From: Lentzea guizhouensis
GTDB lineage: Bacteria > Actinomycetota > Actinomycetes > Mycobacteriales > Pseudonocardiaceae
Length of the DNA stretch: 64,000 bases
Direction of reading: 5' to 3'
Assembly: GCF_001701025.1 (NCBI RefSeq)
Contig: NZ_CP016793.1
Location: 1,612,001 to 1,676,000, forward strand
In this document: in pieces, positions 8,735-17,483 of the stretch
Position numbering within the stretch: the stretch's first letter is position 1
How the letters are laid out: the number at the start of each line of letters is the position of its first letter
Made by a program: the position numbers and the translations under genes
Notes under the pieces: generated by a model
Databases searched by the model: none
Seen by the model: the letters and a program-made list of their open reading frames with translations, nothing else
Told to the model about the DNA's origin: nothing

Positions 8735-9335
8735 GGACCACATGCGCGAGTTCTTCGCGCACCGTTCGGTGTACACCATCAGGAAGCGAATCCGCACACG
8801 TGGGTGATCCCCCGCCTGCGGGCAAGGCAAAGGCGGCACTGGTCGCGGTCGAATTCGACGAGTACGGCGGCGGGGCGCGCCGACCGGATGCACTCCAAGC
8901 TGTCTCGAACCTGCTCGACGGAGCCGGGATGCGGTCGGAGTGCCTGCACTACCTCGACGACGTACCAGCGCCGGCCATCGCGATCGTCAACATGATGTCG
9001 TTGTTCGGCCTGCACCAGTCACTGCGGGGCGCGCTGGTCGGTCACTTCGCCGCCGCCGAGATCACCACGGGCCCGAGCGCGTACCGGACAACCCAGGCGC
9101 TGGCCAGGTTGGACGCCGACCCGCGGTGCGTCGAGTTCTACACCGAGCACATCGAGGTCGACGCCGTGCACGAGCAGATCATGCGCCGTGACGTCATCGG
9201 CTCCCCTACTGGAGCAGGGACCGTCGATCAAGCCCGACGTGGTGTTCGGAGTGCAAGCGACCGAACTGCTCGAAGAACGGCTCTCCGCTCACCTCTTGTC
9301 GTGATGGGAGGCGGGCGCGTCTTCCTTGCGGAACC
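8735..9335 (+). pseudogene. Iron-containing redox enzyme (haem-oxygenase-like fold) relic
   Basis: Pieces in all three frames assemble into one protein: REFFAHRSVYT, EANPHTWVIPRLR, AALVAVEFDEYGGG, LLDGAGMRSECLHYLDDVPAP, VNMMSLFGLHQSLRGALVGHF, AAEITTGPSAYRTTQAL, DPRCVEFYTEHIEVDAVHEQ. After a shift at about 9204 follow PDVVFGVQATELLEERLSAH, a TGA at 9301-9303, and WEAGASSLR. The pattern matches actinomycete proteins annotated as iron-containing redox enzymes, with conserved Glu/His in VEFDEY and YTEH. At least four shifts and one stop make it dead. The N-terminal half is missing or unrecognisable. Confidence 0.75.
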
Positions 9336-9442
9336 GCTTGCGGTGGCTGGTGTCGCAGAACGGGTATGCGCTTGCTGCGCCAGCACGCGCATACCGCGAC
9401 TACGAACCAGTTCATGGCGAGTCCCTCGGCGAGGCCTGCCAT
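9289..9442 (-). pseudogene. CDGSH iron-sulfur protein relic
   Basis: On the minus strand one frame reads FVVAVCACWRSKRI, and one base out of step follows YPFCDTSHRKRFRKEDAP to a TGA at 9289-9291. Together this is the CxC...PxCDxSH Fe-S motif of CDGSH proteins (His present, GS replaced by TS). A single shift near 9355-9365 breaks it. Its tail overlaps the convergent redox-enzyme relic. CDGSH genes often sit beside that enzyme family in actinomycetes, which supports both calls. Confidence 0.6.
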
Positions 9443-9649
9443 GAACCTGCGGCGCTACCCCCGTGGCCGCGGGCGTGAGCAGCCAATCCGGTTACCTTGC
9501 GGTGCAATCTCCGGCTGTACGTCGGTGAGAATGCATCTCGGATCTGCGTAATGATCGTGGTGTCGTTCGGCGCTGCGGTTCAGGATCTGTTGAGGTGGAA
9601 TGCCGTGTCACCCCCGGCGGTCGGTGTGGCGGCTCGCTAGGGTGCGGGG
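9443..9649. other. No gene seen
   Basis: Nothing recognisable on either strand apart from the GGTGCGGGG ribosome binding site just before the ATG at 9650. Confidence 0.4.
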
Positions 9650-10000
9650 ATGATGACCCCGCTGGAGGATGAGCGAACCGCGGCGTGGGTTCTGCAGACC
9701 GCTGTGCACGCCGTGCTGGCGGCCGTGTTCAATGACGAGCCGTGCGAACTTCACACCGAGTGCGGCTGTGTGGCTCAGGCTGAACTCGCCTCGTGGGACC
9801 GTGCCGCGATCTTGACCACCGCGGTAGAGCCGTGGTTGCGCGGCCTGCATCCAGAGTTGCTCGCCGAGCTGCGGGATGGAGTGGTGTGCGCGCGCATCGG
9901 AGCCGCTGACGAGGCGGTGGATCACCTGTTTCGGGTGTGGGAGCCGCTGGTGGTGATGGCAGAGGCTGAGCTGGATCTGCCGACCCGACGATCGCGGTAA
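9650..10000 (+). CDS. Hypothetical protein, 116 residues
   Basis: An acidic, mostly helical-looking protein rich in Ala/Glu/Leu, with two close Cys (CELHTECGC). There is no signal peptide or membrane segment. The start ATG ATG follows GGTGCGGGG. It precedes the ANTAR-STAS gene by about 190 bases on the same strand. I do not recognise a family. Codon use looks normal for the region, so it is probably real. Confidence 0.55.
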   Translation: MMTPLEDERTAAWVLQTAVHAVLAAVFNDEPCELHTECGCVAQAELASWDRAAILTTAVEPWLRGLHPELLAELRDGVVCARIGAADEAVDHLFRVWEPLVVMAEAELDLPTRRSR

Positions 10001-10190
10001 GCGTATCGCCAGCTCAGCCCACAGGTGTGGGGCCGTGTCTGTGCGGTCGGCCCGTGTCGGGACGCTGACAGAGGATCTGAACGGCACGTGCCGGTGCCCC
10101 GTTACGCGTGCGTCACGTCTCACCTGATGGGGCGGGTGCTGCGCGGCGGGTGGCGCGGACGCGCCATGGTGAGGTGAGATCGTCGGTGTG

Positions 10191-10787
10191 ATGTCGCACG
10201 ACCCGGTGGCCCCTGACCGTGAGTTGCGGGACCTGCGCAGAATCGCGGCCACTCGGCCGGTCATCGAGCAGGCCAAGGGAATGATCATGTTGATGCGCTC
10301 CTGCGGTGCTGACGATGCGTTCGCCGTGCTGCGGGAGATCTCCCAGCACACCAACATCAAGCTGCACGACGTCGCCGCGGTCGTCGTCGCTGTCGGCAGC
10401 GGCTGCACGCCGTGCGAGCAGGACGACGTGACGCGGTCGGTTCTGGCCGAGTTGCTCGACGGTGTCGCCGTGCTGCACGTAGGTGGCGAGATCGACATAA
10501 CCACGGCCGATCCACTCCGCGCGGAACTCAGTACACGACTGGCTGCCGGTGATGATCTCGTCGTCGGCTGCACCGAGGTGACCTTCATGGACTCCACCGG
10601 CCTGTCGGCTCTTGTAACCGCCCAGAACCACGCAAGCCGCCGTGGCACACGGCTCATCGTGGTCGGCAACCATCACGCCGTGCTGCGGCCGCTGCAGATC
10701 ACGCACCTCGACGCCGTCCTCACCATTGCCGCAACGTCCGCCGACGCTCTTGCGCATCTCGAACGGCGCGACGACAAGGCACCGTGA
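10191..10787 (+). CDS. ANTAR-STAS fusion protein
   Basis: 198 residues. Residues 11-68 form an ANTAR domain (RRIAATRPVIEQAKGMIMLM, then DAFAVLREISQHTN), an RNA-binding antitermination module. Residues 86-190 form a STAS domain of the anti-sigma-antagonist type (LHVGGEIDITTADPLRAELS, TEVTFMDSTGLSALV) with the phosphorylatable Ser135 in MDSTG. So one chain joins an RNA antiterminator to a partner-switch antagonist. If phosphorylation by an RsbW-like kinase controls RNA binding, this would be a direct link from sigma switching to antitermination; that is inference. GAGGTGAG upstream supports the start (ATG 10191, or GTG 10188). Confidence 0.85.
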   Translation: MSHDPVAPDRELRDLRRIAATRPVIEQAKGMIMLMRSCGADDAFAVLREISQHTNIKLHDVAAVVVAVGSGCTPCEQDDVTRSVLAELLDGVAVLHVGGEIDITTADPLRAELSTRLAAGDDLVVGCTEVTFMDSTGLSALVTAQNHASRRGTRLIVVGNHHAVLRPLQITHLDAVLTIAATSADALAHLERRDDKAP

Positions 10788-10978
10788 ACAGCTTTCACAA
10801 CGCGCCTGTAGTCGCGATGCCTGTGAACGCATCGATCTTCGTGAACACCACCTGAGGATCTTGCACGGGCGTCGTAGCGTTCTGTGCCGTCATGACGCTG
10901 ATCTCTGAGGTCCACATGGTGAACGCTCACGCAGATCGAAGTTTTCGCCGTACACAGTCGAATCACTTGCGACAACAT

Positions 10979-11395
10979 CTAACCTTCAGGACGGCGTACC
11001 GAGGCGACCACAGTCTTCCCGCAGCCGGAAGCGGCGGGTGCCCCAGGGGTGGAACACGTTGTCGGCCATCACGACACCAAATCGTCGGGTGTCGCTCAGT
11101 CCGGACCGGCCACGCACCGGCTGTCGTGCCATGTTGTCGACTTCGACGGTGATCTCACTGCCCGCGCGGCGCTGCGCACAACACGGATCCGTCCAGCACC
11201 TGACGTGTGGTCGACGAAATTGCTCACCAATTCGGTGGGCACGGGCACTACACCGTAGCGGAATTCTTCGCCGAGATCCTCGGTTGTGCTGATTATGTGA
11301 GCGCACAGTTCGGACAAACCGGTGGCCGATGTGCAGGTCCAGTACCGCGGAGCGCGGATCCCCTCGACGATCGCGACCGGCTGACTACACCAGGA
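10979..11395 (-). pseudogene. RsbW-like ATP-binding protein, frameshifted
   Basis: One frame carries LSELCAHIISTTEDLGEEF and the N box VPTELVSNFVDHTSGAGRIR. After a shift near 11170-11190 another frame gives RRAGSEITVEVDNMARQPV and SGLSDTRRFGVVMADNV. A second shift near 11015 would restore GKTVVASVRRP. Together this is a full GHKL anti-sigma kinase with N, G1-like and G2-like boxes. Two shifts make it non-functional as it stands. It is the second kinase of this region. Confidence 0.7.
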
Positions 11396-11755
11396 CGGAA
11401 CAAGCCAAACCACTTATGACGAGGCAGTTCGCCGGCCGCCTGGCCATGGAACGCGGTGGAGCCGTGCAAATGGTGTTCGATGACGAGATGTCCCGGCCTA
11501 GCGTGCGGCGCTCCCCAGCATGAGAGCGTCGGACTCCGCGATATCACCCGGACGCTGCCCCGATCTGTGGCGCGCTCGGGGTGAACTACGGCGTCCGTGC
11601 GCGCACAGCAGTCTCCATGTGTTGGTCCTGTGCGGCACGCGAAGCGTGGGCCCAGACCTCGCCACGTCCAGGAGCGACTGCGAGCCAGTCGACGTGCGGC
11701 GAAGGAGTTCTGGTGCGAGTGAAAGACGGCCCGCCGGTCCAGCCGACCACTGCAG
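11396..11755. other. No gene seen
   Basis: About 360 bases before the GAF-ANTAR gene. Open frames exist on both strands but none shows a recognisable motif or a ribosome binding site. It may hold the promoter of the GAF-ANTAR gene. Confidence 0.4.
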
Positions 11756-12472
11756 ATGGATGACCGCGTAGATCTCCCCCAAGCGATCTGCAGGATTTAC
11801 GCGGCGGCCGTCGTGGCGTTGCACGAGCAAGCGAGCAATCCGGACGCGTTGCCAAGATTTGTCCGCACGTGCATGGATCCTTTGCAGATGGACGGCGCCT
11901 TCGTCTCGCTGATCGACGGTCCTCGGTTCCAGACGTCGTTGTACGCCAGCGACGTCGCCGCACACATCGAGAGCGTGCAGTTCAGTCTCGGTGAAGGACC
12001 TTGCTTCGAGGCGTTCGCCACGTGCAGCCCCGTGCTGGCTCCTGACTTGGCACACGCCTCGGCGCCGGGGTGGTCTGCGTTCGCCGCGGCGATGGCCGGA
12101 CGGCCGATCGGCGCGATCTTCGCGTTTCCGTTGCGGGCGGACGCGATCGGCATCGGCGTGATCGGCTTTTACTGCCGACGAGCACGACCGTTCTCGGACG
12201 ACGAGCTCGCGATCGCGCTGGAGGTCGCCGACTTGATGACTGTTGTGCTGCTCGGCCCGCAGCTGGGCAGCGGAGACAGCTCGCGCGGCGTGCTCGCGCC
12301 GGATCACGCGCAGCTGCACAAGGCAACCGGAATGCTCGTCGCGACCGTCGGCGTGTCCGCGGCCGAGGCGGTGGCCCGGCTGCGCGGACACGCCTTCGTC
12401 GTCAGCAGATCGGTCGACGAGGTCGCCCAGGCGATCGTGACCGGCATGATCTCGCCGTGGGAACTCGACTGA
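11756..12472 (+). CDS. GAF-ANTAR regulator
   Basis: 238 residues. A GAF sensor domain fills about residues 15-160 (DGAFVSLIDGPRFQTSLYAS, SLGEGPCFEAFATCSPVLAP, GAIFAFPLRA, GVIGFYCRRARPFSDDEL). An ANTAR domain follows at about 181-230 (AQLHKATGMLVATVGVSAAE, AVARLRGHAF). Single-chain GAF-ANTAR proteins are common in actinomycetes and are thought to bind RNA hexaloops to control termination. The GAF ligand is unknown. It lies among the partner-switch genes and 1 kb from the ANTAR-STAS fusion, so the two ANTAR proteins could share RNA targets. Confidence 0.85.
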   Translation: MDDRVDLPQAICRIYAAAVVALHEQASNPDALPRFVRTCMDPLQMDGAFVSLIDGPRFQTSLYASDVAAHIESVQFSLGEGPCFEAFATCSPVLAPDLAHASAPGWSAFAAAMAGRPIGAIFAFPLRADAIGIGVIGFYCRRARPFSDDELAIALEVADLMTVVLLGPQLGSGDSSRGVLAPDHAQLHKATGMLVATVGVSAAEAVARLRGHAFVVSRSVDEVAQAIVTGMISPWELD

Positions 12473-12731
12473 TCTCGAAGATCGGCTACGGTCACCGGCA
12501 GGTATCGGACGACCGTGGAGCCGCATCGATGGAAGGACGTCGTCGTGAGTTCGCTCGTCGAAAGGCGACGAAGTGCGCCAGCCGCCACAGAAAGCACTCG
12601 GACAGCTGCGGCGCCTGGTAGCGGCGCCGCAGTAGCCTCGGTGTCGCGGCCGGTTTCGGGCGCATGACCGAGGCTGCAGCTCCGCCTTCACGCGGTGCCG
12701 CCCCTTCGATGTCAGGAGTTGCTCTCCGCCT

Positions 12732-13020
12732 ATGAACGATCTTGCCGACACCACCACAAACCTTGCGGACGACATCCACACGTTGCGTGAATTCGACTAC
12801 CGCAGCGGCAGGAAGGCTCGCGTCGTCGGCGGAGGAAGCGCTATGCCGCGGGAACGGTCGTCCGCGTGCTCTGCAAGCTCGACACGGGTGTGGGACCGTC
12901 CTCACCCCTCGGCAGCCTTACACGCGCGCAGGCACCGCGGCCACACCGGTGCGCTGGATTTAGCTGAACGGATCGACGCGGGCACAGCCTCGCCACCACC
13001 ATCGTGAGCTATCAGTTCCA
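12732..13020 (+). pseudogene. Small hypothetical gene, frameshifted
   Basis: The ATG frame starts with LADDIHTLREFDYRSGRKAR. Then AAGTVVRVLCKLDTGVG, TRAQAPR, HTGALDLAERIDAG and SLATTIVSYQFQ appear in changing frames, in a plausible order for one protein of about 90 residues. I do not know its function. The call rests on coding-like fragments rather than one open frame. Confidence 0.35.
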
Positions 13021-13217
13021 GGGTGGTTGCAGGTACCTGGCAATCCTCACGGGAGAGCAACGCGCCATGCTGAGGCTGCGCGTCGTTCAGGGTCTGTCCA
13101 CAGATCAGACTGCGCTTGTCTTGAACTCGACACCGGAGGGTGGTGCGCCTGATTCAACATGAGGCGCTCGAGGCCTTGCGCGCCGCCATCTCCCGGAAGC
13201 AGCCTCCTGCTTCCTAA
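13004..13217 (+). pseudogene. Sigma-70 region 4 relic (sigma factor C-terminus)
   Basis: GEQRAMLRLRVVQGLSTDQTALVLNSTPEG is followed, after one shift at about 13140, by VRLIQHEALEALRAAISRKQ and a stop at 13215-13217. This is the region 4 helix-turn-helix of an ECF-like sigma factor (LRVVxGLSxxQTAxxLxSTPGAVRxxQHRALxxLR). The region 2 half is absent. A dead sigma factor beside dead anti-sigma genes suggests that the regulatory module decayed as a unit. Confidence 0.65.
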
Positions 13218-13274
13218 CCGCTCCAGCGGCCCCATCGACCGGCACGTGCCATCGGAACCGGCGTCGAGGCGGAC

Positions 13275-13632
13275 ATGGGCCGCGCCTCCAGCGTGACGCG
13301 GTGCGTGCTCGAACGGCTCGACGCTGCGCTGCCGGAAACCGACGACGAAGACAGGCCGCAATGTTCGGCAAGGTCACGCTGGCCGCCGTGGTCGGCAACG
13401 AGGACGGCGCCCACAAGATCGTCGCGGACCTGTTCCAGGCCCTCAACGACAGCGGCTTCACGATCCCGCGCAGGGCTGCACCTACTGAAACGGCCAGGCC
13501 ATGCAGACCCTTGACTACAACAACCTCGACAAAACGCCGGACGCCGTGAAGTCGATCAACGCCACCGCCGCCCGCAACGCCGCACACCTCGCCAGGCTGC
13601 ACCGCGTCGAGCAGTACCCTGCCGAGTCCTGA
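13275..13632 (+). pseudogene. NADPH-dependent FMN reductase/flavodoxin-like relic
   Basis: The frame MGRASSVTRCVLERLDAAL shifts near 13358 to MFGKVTLAAVVGNEDGAHKI and VADLFQALNDSGFTIP. It shifts again near 13475 to AQGCTY, a TGA in place of Trp, then NGQAMQTLDYNNLDKTPDAV and AARNAAHLARLHRVEQYP. The order and motifs match the C-terminal two thirds of flavodoxin-fold NAD(P)H oxidoreductases (VAVVGNEDGAH, YWNGEAM). Two shifts and one nonsense codon show decay. Confidence 0.65.
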
Positions 13633-13638
13633 GGTGGA

Positions 13639-14064
13639 TCACTCTGATGGTGTCGCTGACGCCGCTGGACGGGTCAGCTGCTTCCTCTGGGCTGGCGGCG
13701 AACCGGTCGCGCGCACAGCAGCAAGGGCGTCGGACAAGCTCGGGTACGGGGCGATGATGCGGTCCACACACGTCAGCTGCAGCGGCCTCACCACAGCGTT
13801 CTGCGCAGCAACAACCGCGAACGGCACTCCTCTGCTCTGAGCCTGGTGCCTGACGGCGACCAGGAAGTTGATCCCAGAGGAGCCGAAGAAGGTCACCGCT
13901 TGGAGATCGATCACCAGGCCGGCAGGTGGTCGGGTCAGGACGTCCACGGCTTCGGCGAGCAGAATCTCATCCGCCACCGTGTCGATCTCGCCTTTCACCG
14001 TGACGATCGCAATCTCGTCTTGGAACAGCGTCGGAGCGAACACGCTGCCGGTTGAGTTGTGCAT
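13639..14064 (-). CDS. STAS anti-sigma factor antagonist, intact
   Basis: 141 residues with one STAS domain: FQDEIAIVTVKGEIDTVADE, VIDLQAVTFFGSSGINFLVA, FAVVAAQNAVVRPLQLT, PSLSDALAAVRA. The phosphorylation-site loop reads FFGSSGI, so the Asp that normally precedes the Ser (MDSTG) is Gly here. Ser62/Ser63 remain. The ATG at 14064 is chosen because GAGGGAG lies 7 nt upstream. It would release a sigma factor by binding its anti-sigma kinase. It is the only intact stand-alone STAS gene among three copies in this region. Confidence 0.8.
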   Translation of the reverse strand: MHNSTGSVFAPTLFQDEIAIVTVKGEIDTVADEILLAEAVDVLTRPPAGLVIDLQAVTFFGSSGINFLVAVRHQAQSRGVPFAVVAAQNAVVRPLQLTCVDRIIAPYPSLSDALAAVRATGSPPAQRKQLTRPAASATPSE

Positions 14065-14266
14065 CGACACGCTCCCTCGACCAACCGCGGAAAGCGCATA
14101 CTCGAGCCGCTACCCAACCGGAAAACCTCGACCAAGAGCGGCAGATGGTGCGGGCACTGGCCGACACCGCCACGATCGGCATCCTTCAGGAACATGCCCT
14201 GCGGCGCGGTGAGGTGCTCACTGCATCAACGGTGCTCCGGCTGGTGTCCCTCGCGCCGTCGCAGGA

Positions 14267-14658
14267 TCACTGAACAGATTGCCGGCCCGATTCCCAATCC
14301 TTCCGAATCGCCTTCACAGCCTCGTCCACCGACTGGCTCAACGGCAGCACCTGACTCAGGGCACTGGCCATCATGGGACGCAGCGCCGCAGTCTGCGCAG
14401 CCACGATGGCAAATCCCACGCCCTCGCGCTGTGACCGTCCCAACAGCTCCAGCAGCATCGACAACGCCGACGAGCCCATGAAATCCACAGCCAACTCCAC
14501 TACCAAGCCATCCGGACGACCGCCAAGTGATCGAAGAGAGTCGTTCCCACCGCATCGACGCTGATCATGTCGAGTTCGCCGCTGACCATAGCGACGAGCA
14601 CGCCGTCATGGTCGCTGGTCTGCACGCTGGCCGTTGACGCCGCCTCGCTCGAAGACAC
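14267..14658 (-). pseudogene. Third STAS antagonist, frameshifted
   Basis: A GTG at 14658 preceded by GAGGGG starts SSSEAASTASVQTSDHDGV and AMVSGELDMISVDAVGTTLF. Near 14505-14520 the frame is lost. One base over, RPDGLVVELAVDFMGSSALS, LLELLGRSQREGVGFAIVAA and QTAALRPMM continue to a stop at 14267. The two halves make one complete STAS domain with an MGSSAL site. A single shift could be decay or a sequencing slip; the neighbourhood favours decay. Confidence 0.65.
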
Positions 14659-14976
14659 TGAACACCCCTCGCTGAGATCCGAACCCGTTCTTCGACCAAT
14701 ATTACGAACACTGCCGGCGCGCAGCATGACGACTGCCGAACACTCTGCGGCCGGAACAGCCCTTCGTCCTGGTCAGGCCGACTGCCGCGCTGGACGGAAG
14801 CCAGCGTCGGAGTGATTCGGTTTCGCAGACGCCCCAGGGGAAGTTGTGCAGCGCTCTCAAACCGCCCGACCGATCACTCATTCGCCCATACCGTGACTTA
14901 TTCGGCGACATCGGGAACGGCCACCGGTGCCGCGCCGTTGGAGTCGAGGACTTTCACCGTGCCCGGCAGGAGAGTG
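14659..14976. promoter_or_regulatory. Divergent intergenic region
   Basis: About 320 bases between the minus-strand STAS relic and the plus-strand STAND gene. The STAND frame stays open upstream to 14812, but that part lacks a ribosome binding site and recognisable sequence. Nothing else is seen. Confidence 0.4.
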
Positions 14977-17142
14977 ATGACGTCTCAAGATCGATCTGGC
15001 GAGGTGCACAACGAGGTCACCGCGACCGAGCTGTCGGGAGTGGTGATCCAAGCTCACACGGTCGCCGTCGGCGATGTCCACCACCATCATCCTCCTGCTG
15101 TGCCGGAACGTCCTGTGCCCCGGCAGTTGCCCGCCGCCCCAGCCGCCTTCGTCGGCCGCGTCGACGAACTCGCCGAGCTGGCGTCGGCTCTCGAGCAGGA
15201 GGAGGGAAAGGTGGTGATCTCAGCACTGGCGGGGACAGGAGGAATCGGCAAGACCTGGCTGGCTCTGCACTGGGCACACACCCACGTCGACCGGTTCCCG
15301 GACGGGCAGTTGTTCGTGGACCTGCACGGGTTCTCCCCTGCCGGAGTGCCGGTAAGCGCCGAAATGGCGGTGCGCTGGTTCCTCGACGCGCTGGGCGTGG
15401 AGCCCAACCGGATCCCACCGGAACTCGACGCCCAGGCCGCGTTGTACCGGAGCCTGGTGGCCGGGAGGCGGATGCTGGTGATGCTGGACAACGCCGCCAC
15501 CGCCGAGCAGGTCGTGCCGCTGCTGCCGGGCAGCCCCACCTGCACCGTGCTGATCACCGGCCGCACCAGGCTCGCCTCGCTGATCGACCGCCACGGCTGC
15601 CGTCATCTGACTCTCGGCGTGCTCACCCGTCACGAAGCGCTCGCCCTGCTGGTCGAGCGCCTGGGCGCCCGCCGCGTCGCCGCTGAAGCCGACTCCGTCG
15701 ACGAACTTGTCGCGCTGTGCGGGAACTATCCGCTGGCTCTGGCGATCATCGCCCGCACAGCCGCCACCCGCCCCGGGGTACCACTGGCCGAACTGACCGG
15801 CGAACTGCGCAACCTCGGCCTGGAGACGCTTGACCACGACACCGATCCGGCGGCAAGCCTGCCCACTGTGCTGTCCTGGTCGCTGCGCACCCTCACCGCC
15901 GACCAGCGCACCATGTTCAGCCTGCTGGGCATCGCCCCTGGCCCCGACACGACCCTGGCCGCCGCGGTCGCCCTCACCGGTCTCCCACGCAACCGCGCAC
16001 GTAAGGCGCTGTCCGCGTTGGAGGAGGCATCGCTGCTCGAACGGCGCCCGCGCGGCCGCTACACGATGCACGACCTCGTCCGCGGCTACGCCAACGTCAC
16101 CGCCGAGGAACTCCCCACCGCCGAGCGAGAGGCCGCCCTGACCAGAGCCATGGAGTTCTACCTGCACACCGCCCTCGCCGCCGACCGCCTGCTGGCTCCG
16201 CACCGCCCGCTTCCACCAATCGGCTCGCCCTGCGTCCCGCCGCTGCCGCTGCCTGACGTCGAGGCTGCCGCAGCATGGCTACAGGACGAGCACGCCACCC
16301 TCCTGGCCACCCAGCGTGCCGCCGTCGCCCACCGCCGGCACGACATCGTCTGGCACCTCGCTGACGCCCTGAACGCCTTCCACACCCGGCGAGGCCATCT
16401 GCGCGACGCACTCGCCACCTGGCAAGCCGCCGCCGACGCCACAGACCACCTGGCCGATCCCCTCACCCGCATCCGCACCTACCGAGCCCTCGGCCACGCT
16501 TGTGCCCGGTCAGGTCTGCACAAGCAGGCCACCGAGAACCTGAACAACGCCCTCAAACTGGCCGAACACCACCACGAGCCCGCCGAGCAGGCCCACACCC
16601 ACGAGGCACTGGCCTCCGCATGGGAGCAACGCGGGGACGATCAACGCGCTCTGGAACACGCCCGGCGTTGTCTCGACCTGTACCGAACCCTCGGCCGCCC
16701 GAGATGGGAAGCGGACGCGCTCAACCTGGTCGGCTGGCACGCCGCACGCTCGGGCGAGCTGGAGACCGCCCGCCAACACTGCGAGGCAGCCCTCGCCCTG
16801 CACCGGCACCACAACGACACCTACGGCGAAGCCGCTACCCTGGACAGCCTGGCACTCGTCGCCCATCGCGCGGGCGACCACCGCCAGGCCGTCGACCACT
16901 ACCATCACGCCATCGCTCTGCTTCGCAGTCTCGGCGACGCATACGAGGTCGCGGGCATCCTCGATCGAGCAGGTTCTTCTCTGTTCGCTCTGGGAAGCAA
17001 GGAAAAGGCCCGCGCTGACTGGTCGGAGGCGCTGCGGCTGTATCAGGAACAAGGCCGCGACACCGAAGCCGACCGCGTCCAACGACAACTCGACGACCTC
17101 GACAACAACCAGGCGCGCCCAAAAGCGGAGAACGCTGAATAG
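14977..17142 (+). CDS. STAND (NB-ARC-like) NTPase with TPR repeats
   Basis: 721 residues. The N-terminus (1-40) has a short motif, VHNEVTATELSGVVIQAHTV followed by VGDVHHHH. It resembles the VQARxIxGGVHFH-type leader seen on many actinomycete STAND proteins. The NTPase has Walker A GTGGIGKT (86-93), Walker B RMLVMLDNA (165-173), a TGRTRL sensor and a GNYPLALAI motif, then a winged-helix region. The C-terminal half (about 470-715) is TPR-like (tandem ALxxxxxAL helices, e.g. QALEHARRCLDLYRTLG). It lacks the SARP DNA-binding domain of AfsR, so it is more likely a signal-induced oligomerising switch. AGGAG precedes the ATG. Its position beside Wadjet suggests defence; its effector is not evident. 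Confidence 0.85.
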   Translation: MTSQDRSGEVHNEVTATELSGVVIQAHTVAVGDVHHHHPPAVPERPVPRQLPAAPAAFVGRVDELAELASALEQEEGKVVISALAGTGGIGKTWLALHWAHTHVDRFPDGQLFVDLHGFSPAGVPVSAEMAVRWFLDALGVEPNRIPPELDAQAALYRSLVAGRRMLVMLDNAATAEQVVPLLPGSPTCTVLITGRTRLASLIDRHGCRHLTLGVLTRHEALALLVERLGARRVAAEADSVDELVALCGNYPLALAIIARTAATRPGVPLAELTGELRNLGLETLDHDTDPAASLPTVLSWSLRTLTADQRTMFSLLGIAPGPDTTLAAAVALTGLPRNRARKALSALEEASLLERRPRGRYTMHDLVRGYANVTAEELPTAEREAALTRAMEFYLHTALAADRLLAPHRPLPPIGSPCVPPLPLPDVEAAAAWLQDEHATLLATQRAAVAHRRHDIVWHLADALNAFHTRRGHLRDALATWQAAADATDHLADPLTRIRTYRALGHACARSGLHKQATENLNNALKLAEHHHEPAEQAHTHEALASAWEQRGDDQRALEHARRCLDLYRTLGRPRWEADALNLVGWHAARSGELETARQHCEAALALHRHHNDTYGEAATLDSLALVAHRAGDHRQAVDHYHHAIALLRSLGDAYEVAGILDRAGSSLFALGSKEKARADWSEALRLYQEQGRDTEADRVQRQLDDLDNNQARPKAENAE

Positions 17143-17191
17143 CCCGAGGTAAGTCGTTAGCCAACGGCACACGACACAAGGCCTGTCACGA

Positions 17192-17230
17192 CGAGGGACG
17201 GGTTCCCGTCAGCGGAAAACCCGTCCCTCG
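17192..17230 (+). terminator. Terminator of the STAND gene
   Basis: A 13-bp perfect stem (CGAGGGACGGGTT and its complement) with a 13-base loop, 50 bases after the STAND stop codon. Confidence 0.75.
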
Positions 17231-17483
17231 CGCGCGATCACGGGATGTCGACTCGAAGTCGCAGGCGGCGGTGGCGAAGTCCCGGAACGCCATGCGCGGC
17301 CCAACGGCGCGGGTGACCGTGGCCGTTGGCGTGCACGCCGCCGGGGGTCCACGCCCTGGTTGCGGTCCCTGGGCCGCAGGTCTGGCGGCCAGCACTGTGC
17401 GTCCAATGCCCCCAACGTGGGACGGTCGGAGCCCGCCCCCAAGCGGGCGCTACTCGGGCGTGGATAGCCCGAAACTTGACTCC

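Noticed and set aside
9608..10669. A 353-residue minus-strand frame
   Set aside because: It is antisense to the ANTAR-STAS gene and the small hypothetical, has Ser/Arg-rich shadow composition and no ribosome binding site.
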